A DNA stretch of 64,000 nucleotides from Aphrocallistes beatrix. Taxonomy: Eukaryota; Porifera; Hexactinellida; Sceptrulophora; Aphrocallistidae. The DNA is taken from NCBI GenBank assembly GCA_963281255.1, contig OY725498.1, positions 2,604,001 through 2,668,000 on the forward strand. The letters are read 5' to 3'. This document shows, one piece after another, positions 22,130-34,227 of the stretch. Within the stretch, counting starts at the first letter, position 1; every line of letters begins with the position of its first letter. The translations under genes were made by a program, and so were the position numbers. The notes below the pieces were generated by a model. That model saw only the letters and a list, made by a program, of their open reading frames with translations, did no database searches and had not been told where the DNA came from.

Positions 22130-23440
22130 TTGGGGGTTCAGAATCTTGTATTGATACATAGCTACCATATACAGGGAACAACATTTTCAACATTTACAAA
22201 AGAATCTTGGCATATGAAGGAAAGGATGAGCTTCTGATTTGAATGCGCATAAATCACATAATACTCCCTGGCAGCACCTGCTAGTGATTAATTGATGGAC
22301 GTCATCGAGACCTTTTCCTCGAAATTTAGGATGTCAGCAGAAAACAAGGAAATGATATGGAGTCATTGCTTGATTAATTCGATCATGTACTATTCCTTTG
22401 TATGGGTGAAGCAATTCATCTTTAGTTAGTTTCAACCAACTAAGACAGGCATCTGCAATACTCGAGCTATCAGATTGGATGGTGTTTAGCGCGCAATAGA
22501 AATTGGTTCTAATTGTTCGTGTAGATACTTAATTTGATTAGAACAGGACAGTCTTATTGATAATATTGACTTTTCTAGTTTCGATAATTACATCATGTTG
22601 AGCATTGAGCATCAAGTAAAAAGGTCTATTTTCAATGGAGATTTTAATGCATTGTAGTTGGCTGTTCCATCTTGTTGCACCTGGAGTTTGTGGTTTAATA
22701 ATCCCTTCAATGACCTGGGGTTCATTCTATCTATAGCTTGGAGCCCATATTTCTATGGCTTCCACGCCCAAAATGACTTAACCGGAAATAAGCCAGCAAA
22801 AGTCATTGTCAATGAGGGGTTAAGGGCACCTTGATTAGAAAATTCAGAAAGTAGAGCACCTGGTATATCATGGTTTCGAAAGTATTTGCTTACTTCATTA
22901 ACTTAACTTATTATGTTTTGAGGAGTTATATCTTGACCCAAAAAATTCAGGTAACGAGCGTATTATCAAACTCTATAATCCTTTTTACGTATTGATTCCA
23001 TTTTCTTTTCGTTATCTGTAACAATCCCAACTGTACGGCATTTGAATTCCTCTTCAGCCTTTTGAAATTAAGTAGCATAATAAGAGGCTGTTTTTTGTTT
23101 GCACCTGACTCAACTGCATTGAGTAAATAGATTTTTAAAAATTTCAAACCTGTATGAATAGAGGTAGCAATAACAGGATTATTGTGGATATCACTACAAC
23201 CATCTTGAATCAATGTCATCTTTATTCTGTATCTCTCGAGCAAATGTTGCTGTATGTATATTGCATAAATAAAAAAATCTGGCTACTGCAGATATAATTG
23301 ATCAGTTATTGCAGCATCAGTCTTAATGTAATAAAACGACATTTGCGATTGACACATTGTAGGTCACTTAATAGACTCTGGTTCAGGTTGAGCGATCTCG
23401 TTGAAATCACATTCCACTTCATCTTCTGGTCCTTGTTGAG
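22130..23440 (-). pseudogene. Decayed hAT-type transposase gene
   Basis: Minus-strand fragments in several frames: KMSFYYIKTDAAITDQLY-like text near 23290-23340, then an open frame (22947-23243) with LIQDGCSDIHNNPVIATS and VESGANKK, and GATRWNSQL near 22660-22690. These correspond to blocks of hAT transposases: the DGW...N..V.A..IHTG region, which carries a catalytic Asp, and the TRWNS motif. Stops and frameshifts separate them, and a short dispersed repeat (family I) has entered at 22735-22800. No terminal repeats or target duplication were found. No functional product is possible. Confidence 0.6.
22735..22800 (+). repeat. Dispersed short repeat, family I
   Basis: Core CCACGCCCAAAATGACTTAA shared with 23970-24040 and, reversed, 44455-44525. 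More G and C than its surroundings. Nature unknown, possibly a short interspersed element. Confidence 0.5.
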
Positions 23441-23936
23441 TAGTATGTACTGAATTTCACCGCTTCCTGTGATTCTGCTGTCGCTCTATTTTATCACTGA
23501 CATAAGTATTATAGTCAATACACTACATTTTAGTTAATTCAATTTTCAGGAAAAGAATCTAATGGGGTCACTGGGCCTAGCACCGGGCATTCAAATTACT
23601 TAATAATAGTAAAATAATTAAAACTAAATATAATAAATCATGGCACTCTATACATAAGGCAATGGCAGTGACTATTTTTATGGACCAGGGATTGGTTAGT
23701 AAATTCAAATTTACATTCATTCTTTATACATTATATACGATAAATTAAGCATTTTAAGTGACCCCACTCACAAATATGATCATTAATTGTCCAAGAACCA
23801 AGACATATTTGATCTTTGTAATATTTTTATTCTAGAGAAAACAAACATGACATAATATAAATATTAAGTTTATAAATACAAACTAAGCATTGGAGCTAGA
23901 GAAGTACTAATAAGACGGACTTCTACTTCTTAAACC

Positions 23937-24069
23937 CCCGGATGGCTTGGGTTTTTTCAATTTATAGTGAATACCCCGAATTTTTAAGGCATCCCCGCCC
24001 AAAATGGCTTAAACCGGAAATGAGGCGACACATTCCAGGGGCAACGGAGGGTTTTAGTAGACAGACGTG
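23937..24069 (+). repeat. Family I insertion flanked by a 30-bp direct repeat
   Basis: GTACTAATAAGACGGACTT (23906) and GTACTAATGAAACGGACTT (24070) flank the insert, while copy 1 has this motif once (about 19240). The inserted part contains CCCCGCCCAAAATGGCTTAA. Confidence 0.55.
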
Positions 24070-24324
24070 TACTAATGAAACGGACTTATACTTCTTAATA
24101 GCAGACTATGACTTGAATTGGTAGCTTGAGAGATAGACTTGACCTGAGACATCATAAGGGAACAATATACTCCTACGAGTAATAAGGAACAATCACACAC
24201 TCTGGCCTTCCAACAGGATATATTCACACATTCCGAACTTCTACAGCCTGATGAAGTTGACTAAATAAACGAATAATATTATTAAATATTAAGTTTACCA
24301 TTATAATGTTTCAATACTACGATA

Positions 24325-25574
24325 GGGCATTCCAAAAGTTCTCGTCCCAAATCTGTATCTCAAATGAGAGTGAAAATAGGATTTTTCAATTTGTCCATTG
24401 TATTCCTTAAGGGATCAGCTTCCAATTTGTATATCAGTCTATTTTAAGAGGACAATTAATGTGGTTCCTATATTAGATTTTTATGCATCGGTTTAGGGTA
24501 GTGTCGAAAAGTTGGAATCTTCCCATTGAAAATGGCCTAAAACTAAATTTGGAGAATAAAAGTTGTGAAAATCGTAGAATAAGGTCATTAAAAGGTGAAA
24601 TAATTAAGAACCAATGTGAAAAAGTAATCGGGAGGTGTTCAATACTAGTATTGCTCTTGTTGAAAAAATATCATGACACTTTTAGTGGATTTTTGTCAAT
24701 TTTCGCTACTCAAAAAGTGGGACAAAAATGGTAGTAAACCACTTCAAAACACAATTATTCCCTCAGCCTCAAACTATAATACTTCAGAGAATTCAATCTA
24801 TATGTTAGTTGATGCGTAGAATTGGATGGTGGGATCAGTTTTAATCTAAATCTGCTCAGAACTGAAATATATCAAAGGAACCCCTGAAATCACGTTCAAA
24901 GGCAGTGCCCTAAACCGATGCACAAAAATCTAATATAGGAACCACAATAATTGTCCTCTTAAAATAAACCAATATATAAATTGGAAGCTGATCCCCTAAG
25001 GCAGCGCTGTCCAACAGGCGGCCCGCCGCCTTGCTTTGTGCGGCCCGCGTTGCCTGCTTCAATCTCCCCATTTTTACCCACTTTTAGACAAATCCTCCAA
25101 ATTTTTCCATATCATGCATCTCGTTTTCTTCTACAAGTATTATTCTTGCCATGATTGCCTTATTATGTTATGACTATTTGATTATTGCGAATATTTGAAA
25201 TTAGAGTTAGTTTCGTACTCAACTTTGTTATTTATGTATTATAGAAACTGAGTCCGATGTAAACCAGTTAGGAGTAAGTTCTGGTAGGGACATAGTGATA
25301 TAGGGCTGATAGACCATGGTCCTACCAATTTTTTTCAATAGATATTAGCTTTTATTGTTCACGATACAAATTGTCCAAAATGCCTCTATCCATACCCATC
25401 CCGAGTGCATGCCCCTGTATTGCGGCCCGCCACTAAATGGTATGAAGCAGTTGCGGCCCGAAGTAAATATAGTTGGACAGCCCTGCCCTAAGGAATACAA
25501 TGGACAAATTGAAAATATCCTATTTTCATTCTCATTTGAAATACAGATTTGGGACGAGAACTTTTGGAATGCCC
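24325..25574. mobile_element. TA-target palindromic element with nested hAT element
   Basis: Inverted ends GGGCATTCCAAAAGTTCTCG and complement, flanked by TA (24323-24324, 25575-25576). Copy 1 of the duplicated segment (about 19890) retains the empty site. The arms are about 180 bp and pair through GCATCGGTTTAGGG / CCCTAAACCGATGC. Non-coding. Mariner-type by target and ends. Confidence 0.8.
25002..25485. mobile_element. hAT-type non-autonomous element, 484 bp
   Basis: CAGCGCTGTCCAACAGGCGG at the left and GTTGGACAGCCCTG at the right, with 8-bp target duplication CCCTAAGG at 24994-25001 and 25486-25493. Its GC-rich GCGGCCCGC motifs are usual for such elements. Confidence 0.85.
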
Positions 25575-25834
25575 TATGTATATAGAGGTCTTGACTTTAT
25601 TAGATAGTGAACGATTGAATACAGTGAAAAAAGCTTTGGTAGAATGTCTTACGGTGACGTACTGCATGTGCAAAATGCCTCCAAAGGTACAATGTTCTAG
25701 TTCCATAGTAGTACATTCCAAATGAATAAGATTAATACTCGAAGAGCAAAATAAAGTTTCCGCTAGGGTCCAGATATATCGTCATTAAAATGAGTATTCT
25801 TCTCTGCCCAATTCATATTGAACATTTCCAAACA

Positions 25835-26104
25835 TCATTGATGAATTTCAAGAACCCACAGTTTGGTTCTCAAAATGTTCTTTTCCATGTTATAAGTTAA
25901 AAACTGTCCGACTGAAGATAACTCATGGGAAACCTTAAGGGCCAAATTTATATTTTGCCTTTTCAAGCTGATAGCCACCAGGCTTTCGATGTTAATTTGG
26001 GCACGTTTAAATAAATTGAATTTATCCAAATTAAACAAGTTTATTATGCCCCTATTTTTGGAATAACGAGGATTGCATTCACTAAATCGGGGGAAGGTAA
26101 ACAC
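25835..26104 (-). pseudogene. Fragment of a P-element-like (THAP-type) transposase, copy 2
   Basis: An 89-residue frame with RFSECNPRYSKN followed by a block parallel to the fragment at 20139-20333 (INIESLVAISLKRQNINLAL). It extends further upstream than copy 1 and is shifted out of frame after the LTYNMEKN block, where copy 1 stays open. The two paralogues therefore carry different disabling changes. Assignment rests on weak pattern similarity. Confidence 0.4.
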
Positions 26105-26154
26105 TTTTTCGTAGTCTTTTAAATTCAGTTAATTGTTTCTAACAAACTTAAGTA

Positions 26155-26477
26155 CAGTAGAACGTCAGTTATCCGAACTTCAGTTATCCGAACACTTCAG
26201 TTATCCGAACCCCTTGGTTGACCAAACTAAAATATAATAAATGTATAAATAATGCATCCTGAGTTGATAATTGAAATTATTACACTGCCATCATTTTATA
26301 TACTATTGATGATACCTACATAAGCTAATAAGTATTTTATCCATATTCATCATTATGACTACTTAGTACTACTGACCAACTTTTCTATATAATCACATAA
26401 CAACTTCAGTTATCCGAACATTTCAGTTATCCGAACCCCCGCGGTCCCAACCCGTTCGGATAACTGACGTCCTACTG
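26155..26477. mobile_element. Pogo-like small element, 323 bp, with empty site
   Basis: Same family as 16470-16792. Host reads CTTAAGTA before and TATACTTTACGC after. Copy 1 near 20478 reads CTTAAGTATATACTTTACGC, so the element duplicated the dinucleotide TA. Confidence 0.9.
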
Positions 26478-26828
26478 TATATACTTTACGCATTATTCTA
26501 GAATAATTACATTAATTAAGTCTTAAGAAATCACTCACCCTTGGAATCTTGCTGTTTTTGGTAGACTTTACAGGTCATGGAATGGCTCAATACCATTTTG
26601 ATGAAGAGCACCATCTTTTGTGAAATTGAAAAACTTCATGAAGTGTTCTACCTCTTTGTAATTGGAAGTAAAACCAGGCGCGACTCAAGACATCTCGTCT
26701 AAGTATTAATTCATGCAATTATTGTTGTCACGTGAGGTATTATATATGAGTAAAATAGAAATAATAGATCATAAAACAATACGTAAGTGTAATACCTAGT
26801 GTGGGTTGTTTGTGAAGTAAATATAAAT

Positions 26829-27776
26829 ATTGTGGTTATATAATATTTTCAAAATGAATATTTAACAACCATGAACACAAAATATGTGATAATTATATAG
26901 TTGATGATAACAGTATTAATTTAGTGGTTTTAGGATTGAAGTTACTAACTAATCAACGGTATTCTTTGGTAACTGTCATTGCCTTAGTACATAGAATGCT
27001 ATGAATAAATACAATGCAAATGCTTAATAAATCAATGTGCTAATGTCTTTTATTAGAAGTTACTTTTAGATCGTTAGCACATATCAGATAACATATTGTA
27101 TAGCTGTAATTATTAACGCTTCCGTATACATCCATTGTATTACGTATGAATGGAAAAATGGTTTGTGCTCAATTATGATCATAAACTGTGATATATGTCA
27201 ACTCGGGTATATTAATATAGTTAAAATGAGCGTCTAACATCAGTGACACCACTATTTGAACCCAATGTATTTTTTAAAATTCAAAATCTCCGTTGCTATA
27301 GGTAATAATACTTCAAATTTTCTCGAATTCAACTATTTGGTATCTTAAGAAACTTCATTTGACATCGGATATCTCTTAATTGATAGATATCCTTAATTTC
27401 GACCGAGCGTTTTTCGTTAAAAAGTGCAAATTTTTACATTGCCACCTGATTTACTGAATTTATTCCAAATTTAGTATATTTTTTGACTTGTTTTTGACGT
27501 ATTCATCTAAAACTTTGAAGAGGGTAATCAATTTGAAAATATGTACGGTAATATTTAAAGCATTAGACTTAGAGCTTATATTATGGTTAAATAAAGTTTA
27601 TAAAAGGAACAAATTCTGAGAGCAAAATTATAAAAGTTTGTGAGGATTGTCATTTTAACTATAAGTGAAGACAGCATACAACACTAAGTCATTTATCCAT
27701 GGTTCAAAACAATATTAATTTATATAACAATCTAAATTCATTATGATCAATTTTGGAATTGATTGAAATATATATA
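26829..27776. other. No gene seen
   Basis: About 950 bp of AT-rich sequence without recognised repeats or coding signal. Confidence 0.5.
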
Positions 27777-28083
27777 TACACTGCCCTACCAAAAGTATTC
27801 GTACACTTCAATATTTCCCATTAATATAGTACTAAAATGGCAATATTAAAGAATGATCATGCAGTTAAAATATTAGAGATATACATAGCCTACTACATAC
27901 AGGCCATTTCACGACTTTAGACCAGGGATAAGATAAAGTCGAGTTTTTAATACAATGATATATTTAATATCGTGTAATTATACATCCTCTACCCCACAAT
28001 AATGATATTACTGACTGCTGGCATAATTTAGTTGACGGACAAGGAATACTACATAAATATATAGGTGTATATATATACATATA

Positions 28084-28299
28084 TTAAGAGGTAAGTTTAA
28101 GTATCTTCCTTTGAGTATCTTTGGGACAAGAGGTGGTAGAAGTAATATTCTTGGCCTTGTTGTTGAGTAAACAGTTACTTGAAGTCATTAAAATACAACG
28201 TAGCATATCTTTTCCGTCAATACAGCAATCAGTACACTCAAAAGCCCAATCATCACATTCTTCATCCTCAATTTTTAGAATAGTCAACTGAGCCTCATC
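28084..28299 (-). other. Unidentified coding-like tail fused to the reverse transcriptase frame
   Basis: The frame containing the FVDD block continues for about 70 codons with sequence that is not reverse transcriptase, including CDDWAFECTDCCIDGKD, a Cys-rich stretch of CxxC type. I do not recognise it. It may be part of another captured gene or accidental coding. Confidence 0.35.
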
Positions 28300-29649
28300 C
28301 AAATGCTCCAGGTGCGTATCGAAACTGGGCGAGTGGACACATGTGTCATCCACAAATGTCTGTACATTCGGACACCCTCGTAGAGCCTGGTCTACCGCTC
28401 GCTGATAGGTAGTCTGTGAGTTTGACAATCCAAAAGGCATGCGGTTGAAACAAACGCAGTGAACTCCCTATGCTTTTCCTTCACAGGCACGCTCCAGTAT
28501 GCGGATGCCCCATCCAGTGTAGAGAATACAGTTGCCCCTCCCATACGATCGAAAACATCTTGGGGATCCGGCATCGGATAGGCATCTCGCTTCGTCACAT
28601 CGTTGAGATCCCGGTAATCTACGGCAAATCGATGGGTCTCGTCCTTTTTCTTCACTAAGATCACTCGACTCGGCCAAGAGGAAGAGAGGGACGTATGATC
28701 CCATTCTCGAGCATTTCATCTATCTGCTTGGATACCTCCGCCTCAATTTCTGGAGAAACACGCAACGGCCGGCTTCTGATCGGCCGCTCATCCAGAAGAG
28801 TGATCACGTGTTCCGCGGTTCCAATTTCGCGCGGGCTCTTCGGGTTCTCCGCGAAAACATCTTTCCATCTCGACAGCACCTTGCGTATGGCTGTCTCTTC
28901 TCGCGGTGATAGTATCGGGTTTATATCGAACCTGGCCTCCAAGCTATCTCCCTCCTTTCCCATCTCAGTCTGCATAATTTCTGCTCTAGTCGCCGCATAT
29001 CCCCCGCGTGAGGCAGCTAATGAGGTTTTCCAACAACCACCTAGCCTAACTCTCATGTTTTCCCAATCGAAAGTAGTATTCTTGAAGCGCGGAGGAACCT
29101 TCGCCCCAATATAACCACCCTATTGTTAGTATCGAGTACTTCGATTTTGTGTTCTAGTGGTCGACCATCCCCCACATCTATCGCCACGCAGGCCGTACCA
29201 CAGACCGCAAGCGCTGTCCGCCCTAGCCCATACACTTGACTGTACTTTGTGCTGTAAGGGATATTCATCTTTTGTACGGTGCCTCTGTCCACCACCGAAG
29301 GATCCGCCCCCGTGTCCATCATTACATTGATGTGTTTGCCGCTCCATTTAACTGGTACCACAACCGCCGTCTCATGTACAACACTATGCTGCGTCGTGGC
29401 CTGAAATACCCCTCTTCGACTTGGTGTATGTGGGCAATAGCGGACCTCGTGTCCTCTTTCGCCACATTTCGCACAGTGCCGTTCCGGGCATTGGGTCATA
29501 AAGTGCCTGTCCGAGTCGCAAATAAAGCACCGACCCTTCTTAGGGAATTGGCTTGCCGGATACTTCCTTGTAGGTTCATCCCGCCTCCCCATTGCCCCTT
29601 TGCTGCGTGGCGCATCCTTATATGTATAGAAAGAGTTGAGAGCTAACAT
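28300..29649 (-). pseudogene. Ty3/Gypsy retrotransposon fragment (gag end to reverse transcriptase)
   Basis: Reads on the minus strand. From 29649: two CCHC zinc knuckles (CFICDSDRHFMTQC and CAKCGERGHEVRYC), an aspartic protease with MDTGAD and VVILGRRFL, then reverse transcriptase blocks (GIIRPS, the DYRDLN region, STLDGASAYW, MPFGLSNS and the catalytic FVDD). This domain order and the sequence types are those of Ty3/Gypsy elements. Frames change near 29055, 28660 and 28440, and the polymerase stops after the FVDD block near 28300, so RNase H, integrase and both LTRs are absent. The sequence is near 50 percent GC, unlike everything around it. The fragment is inactive. Confidence 0.8.
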
Positions 29650-29917
29650 TCAAGAACAAATACAACGTAAAAGTAAAAAGGAACCATATAGCAGAGAAAG
29701 AAAATAGCCATAACATTGATATATAATTTATTGGAACGTAGACTAGTTTCATATAGTTATGCATCAAACAAATGATAAATTAGATTTGGAACAAAAATTA
29801 TTTATTCATATTATGGGTGCGTAAGAAAATCCACTTTATCTTATCCCTAGTACCATGGAAAATTGTTCAGTGAAAAGGCCTTATTGTAGTAGGCTATGAG
29901 ATATAGTATATTTGATT

Positions 29918-30185
29918 TCAGATTCGTATTCTACGCATTTGAATTACCTATTTTCGAAGTTTCAAATCAATTGCTAATTGCCAAGGTTAAATTTCCCGAC
30001 CTGTGCCACCATGTACCACTTTTCTAGAGTCTCAACCACTGTAGCAGATGGTGATAGGTGACACAGGGTAGCACAGGATGATAAATTTCGGCATAGTTAA
30101 AACTTAATTGATTTGAAAACTCTAAAATAGGTAATTCAAATGCGTAGAATACGAATCTGAAATCAAATATACTGTATCTCGTCTA
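29918..30185. repeat. Inverted repeat within element F
   Basis: GATTTCAGATTCGTATTCTA at about 29919 returns reversed as TAGAATACGAATCTGAAATC at about 30148, with further pairing inward through GTGCCACC / GGTGACAC. The same architecture is seen in 59838-60324. Confidence 0.7.
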
Positions 30186-30278
30186 GTTTAATTGCATGAC
30201 AGTTCAGTAATAGACGCATTTAGTACTATTTTAATGGGAAATATTGAGGTGTACGAATACTTTTGGTAGGGTAGTGTA

Positions 30279-30892
30279 TATTGTGGTTCAATAATCAATC
30301 CAACATGTTATTATATGTGAAAATTTCAAACTTTTCAACTAATTATTCTGCACGAAAAAGTCAGAATTGTGCAAAATAGCGAATATTGTTATCCATAGTT
30401 TAAGGTGTGGTTCCATTGAGTTGAGACACCAAAGACGAAAATGTTGAAAGACCACGAGATTGAGACGTCATTGCCACGTCTATATAATTAGAAATTTCAG
30501 TTTTGCACACTCAGCCAATTTAGGTCATTGAAGGCTGAGAATAAAACAATAGTAGGTGTAAATCAACATGCCTTGAAGCATATACTACCATCCACCAAAT
30601 CATTGCGCAAGTTAGGCCTGCCTCCCCTGATGAGCGAAGACCCCAGGAGTTGCGTGTTCAGATGTATGAGTTGAGATTTGCAAGTTACGACTGATAAATA
30701 ATTGGGCAGATATTGTTATTTACATTCATTGCTTGAGGCTACGATTGCATCGACATGTGTGGTCTAGCCCTTCTTTCCAGGTGATGAGATAATATAGGAA
30801 ATATCATCAGCAATTCTCAGAAAAGTGAAATGTTTTTAGGAACGCAATAGATAGTTTATGAATATTACTGAGAAGCATTCCAATATTGTAAG
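30279..30892. other. No gene seen
   Basis: Unique-looking sequence. Positions 30470-30560 (GACGTCATTGCCACGTC, AGAAATTTCAGTTTTGC) weakly recall the interior of family D. Confidence 0.4.
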
Positions 30893-30896
30893 TTAA

Positions 30897-32940
30897 GGAT
30901 ACCGCCCTCGAAAAAACATATGATTTGCATTACAGCATACGATGAAAGTAGAGCTATAAGAGATGTTAAGCGTGGGGAGGTATCTCCATCAAGAAATACT
31001 AGCACTATCCAAACCGTTTTTGAATCTCAATTCTAGATTTTGAGATACAGTGTCTCAAAGTCTGTTTTTTAAATTTTCCGCTAGCACATCTTAATGGTAG
31101 AAATTTAGGCACTCAATGAATTGTTTAGGACATACCAAGGAATCAAACGCTTCCAAAATCGAATCATAGATAGTCTACCTAATTTGCAACTTCATAGGAC
31201 CAGAAGAAAGTTAAAATGACAAATATTGTAAATTTTATCGGTGTCCGAAAAAAAAGGGCCAAAAAAAGGCCAAAAATGTCTGTTTTTTTGGGGAAATCAT
31301 GAATAAAATCACCGAGTTAGAATATATCCAAAAAATGGTGGTCCTACGTTCATCGCCTAATGATATGAAACAACTCTTGAAATTTCAAACTTCTATCTCA
31401 AACAAAATTTGAGAAATAATTCTGTAAAGACGGTCAATTTTGAAATTTTAAAGTCCCGAGATAGAGAGATTTTAAGTTTAGGTGTTAAGAAGAATGTAAA
31501 ATGAGTTATTAATAATGCACATAAGCATCCACAGACATTTATTCGCATCCATACTGCTGATTTAGGTATATTAAAGCCAAATATTTACCAAAAATAGCAA
31601 AAGTACCCTGAAAATCCACAAATTTCCTTGAGGCCCCTAACTCCGAATATTTTGAGATAATTGTAGATAATATTTCATATTCCTGGCACTGCGAAGTATA
31701 ATCTATCAGTTTAGAATGAATAAAAAGGTTCCAAAAAGTATATTAGGAAGTTAGAGCGAAAGTCTACGACTTTTAGTTTCGAAGTTAGGATTTTCGAAAA
31801 ATGCTACGTCATCATATGACAAAAATCTCAAACTTAACATTCCATAGGGTGTAGTGCAATTATTATCAAAGAATCATATATGTACACTCGTAAAAAGTAT
31901 ATTAGGAAGTGAGAACTAAGAATTTGGACTTGTATTTACAAAGATAGAGAGAGATATCTTTTTGGACCCTAAATGGGGGTTTTTGACCGAATCTGCGAGG
32001 TCCAAGGCCATAACTTTCAAAATAATTATCAAAAGTTCTCCAATTTTTCTGTACATATTATTAACGGCAATTGTATTCACTATTTAGCATAATAGCTAAA
32101 TTTAGACACATATTTAATGATTAGATTCGCCATTTTCTAATAGATTCAAAGTTCTCTATAGAATTTGTATTACAATTAAATCAATGATGAGTCGAGAATC
32201 ATTTATTTTTTGACAAAGGAATGTTCGAGGAACCTATATATTTTCACATATATCCTTTTATTTAAGGATATAATATATTATATATCTACAATAGTTTTTA
32301 ACCCGAGGATTACTTGGGGTCAAAGGTATAAATAGAAATGACCCAGCTTTCACTTTCATTTTCAGTTTACTTTCAATTCAACATTCCTGGACGTGCTCGG
32401 GTTAAGATATGACATCAGCCTCTTTCGGGACCTTAGAGGGATATTATGGCCGAACTTTACCTATAATATGCGATATCTCAAGAACAAATGGTCGGATCCG
32501 AACAAATTTTTTTTTGAAACGATCAGAATTCTATTTCTGACCCAGTGATCGCTAAATATCTGAGATCAAACTTGCGATTTCCCGAGGATTATATAAATGA
32601 ACTCCCTTATAGAGCTATTTTGTTTGGATTTTATTTGCCCATTCTTTTAAATCTTTGTGTTTTATAATCTCCAAAGGTGCTAATACAATGTTAAGGTTCA
32701 TATCATTAAAAAAATATCAAATAAGTTAAAAACTAATTGGTAAATGAGTTAAAATCCTCTAATAATTTTTCAATTTTTATTAACGCTAAACTTTAGGGGG
32801 TTATTTCACAAAAAATATAAAAAAATGCCGTCCAAATAGTGCTATCAGATGGTAGACCGATCAGTAATCCAATGAAATTAGCAATAAATCATTTTGCAGT
32901 TTTTTTTTACGCCACGCAAGATTTTTCGAGGGTGGTATCC
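30897..32940 (+). mobile_element. TTAA element family A, copy A1, complete
   Basis: GGATACCGCCCTCGAAAAA at the left, GAGGGTGGTATCC at the right, TTAA at 30893-30896 and 32941-32944; 2044 bp. It contains a 100-bp CCC/GGG element at 32302-32401 but no B insertion, so it is the empty-site reference for B1. No transposase frame. Confidence 0.8.
32302..32401 (-). mobile_element. 100-bp TTAA micro-element with CCCGAG/CTCGGG ends
   Basis: TTAA at 32298-32301 and 32402-32405. A3 (near 3517-3530, opposite strand) lacks it and has one TTAA there. The ends in CCC...GGG next to TTAA are those of piggyBac-type elements. It contains repeated CTTTCA.TTTTCA motifs and TATAAATAG. The second copy is at 38716-38822. 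Confidence 0.75.
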
Positions 32941-32973
32941 TTAATTCGATTAATATTTATTTATATATATATA

Positions 32974-33525
32974 CAAGCGCGCTTCGCTTGCTTGCGCTGC
33001 GCGGCAGGCAGACACTTTGTGTCCGCCAGAGGCGCCCTTTGAGCCCCTGGGGTCACATTGATTAATTATAAGGGAGATAACATCCCTGAATATGTCTGTC
33101 CTATTGTTATAATCGATATCGCACGGAAAATCACCAAATTTATCAATTTTTAAAATTTTAATCTGTAATGATGACGTCATAATAAAATGATGAGTCATCA
33201 TTTTTTGATGATAGTTGCATCATATGTGAGATATGTTAGTATACAGATTCTATGAAAATTTCAGCCTTCTATCTCCTATAATGGCTGAGTTATGCTCGAA
33301 TAACTGTATTGCTTAACTTTTTAAAAATGTAACAATGATGTCATCATTCCATGATGAGTCGACATTTTGCTATTTGCTCAGAACTTAGTGGAGCCATAGC
33401 CAAAAGACTCCCACATGCCAAAATCAGCATTTTGTGCCGGGCAGTTTCTTCAATCAATTCGTTACAGATATATATATACTATATGTATATATACACACAC
33501 ATTAATCTAGTTTTAATAGCAAGGA
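32974..33525 (-). mobile_element. Helitron-like element D5
   Basis: CAAGCGCGCTTCGC at the left (3' end of the element), full hairpin GGCAGACACTTTGTGTCCGCC region near 33002-33025, and GTTTTAATAGCAAGGA at the right. TA-rich tract with ACACAC near 33495. Confidence 0.8.
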
Positions 33526-34227
33526 TATATCTTCAATAGTATCTTAATATTTGACATCGACCTCTTTCGGGACCATAGAGAGTCATAATGCCCGAACTTT
33601 ATCTATTATATTCGATAACTTACGAACAAATGGTCGGATGTGAACAATTTTTTTAAAAATGATCAAAATTCTATTTTAGATACAATAGCTAGTATCACAG
33701 CAGCCATTTCACGAGCATTTTAGAAATGAAGTCCCTCATAGAGCTATTTTGAATGGATTTTATGTCTTTTTTTCTAAATTTTTATGTTTTATAATCTCTA
33801 AATGGGCCAAAACATTTTTGAGGTCTATATCATTAAAAAAATATCAGATAAGTAAGAAACTAATTGATGAATACCCCAAAAACCACTGTTAATTTTTCAA
33901 TTTTTACAGGGAGGCTCATAAGTTCTGTGACAAGCTTCATTAAGTATAAAATTTATTATACTCAAACAATCTTAGCTATTATGGTCTTTAGAGATTCTCA
34001 ATCGAATATTCTCAATGATTTTAGAAGACTTTTCCAGTCTAAGACCTGAAACTGTGTTTTGTATGATGATTTTTCTTGGGAAAAAATGTGTCCTGGCACG
34101 CAGCGAAAATCCAGTATCAGGACCCACTGCTTTTCAAATGATCTTTCTAGAGTCTTCAAATTCTACGAAAAATTGGCTCTCACATTTCCCTCGAACACTC
34201 TAAATTCTATTGCCTATCACTATAACT

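Larger units (their letters stand above)
23656..26828. repeat. Duplicated segment, copy 2
   Basis: Partner of 18985-20826. The extra length comes from a family I insertion (23937-24070), a 1.25 kb TA-target element (24325-25574) and a 323-bp pogo-like element (26155-26477). Copy 1 shows the pre-insertion sequence for all three. Confidence 0.8.
27779..30276. mobile_element. Element F, TA-target, 2.5 kb, carrying a Gypsy fragment
   Basis: Ends CACTGCCCTACCAAAAGTAT and its near complement, TA flanks at 27777-27778 and 30277-30278. The arms pair again further in (CTTTATCTTATCCC near 29835 with GGGATAAGATAAAG near 27967). The centre, 28080-29650, is foreign GC-rich retroelement sequence. Confidence 0.65.

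Noticed and set aside
28695..29646. Long plus-strand frames over the Gypsy fragment
   Set aside because: They are antisense shadows; zinc knuckles, protease and reverse transcriptase motifs all read on the minus strand.
28084..29649. Complete LTR retrotransposon
   Set aside because: No LTRs, no RNase H or integrase, and frameshifts throughout; the bounding repeats are those of element F.
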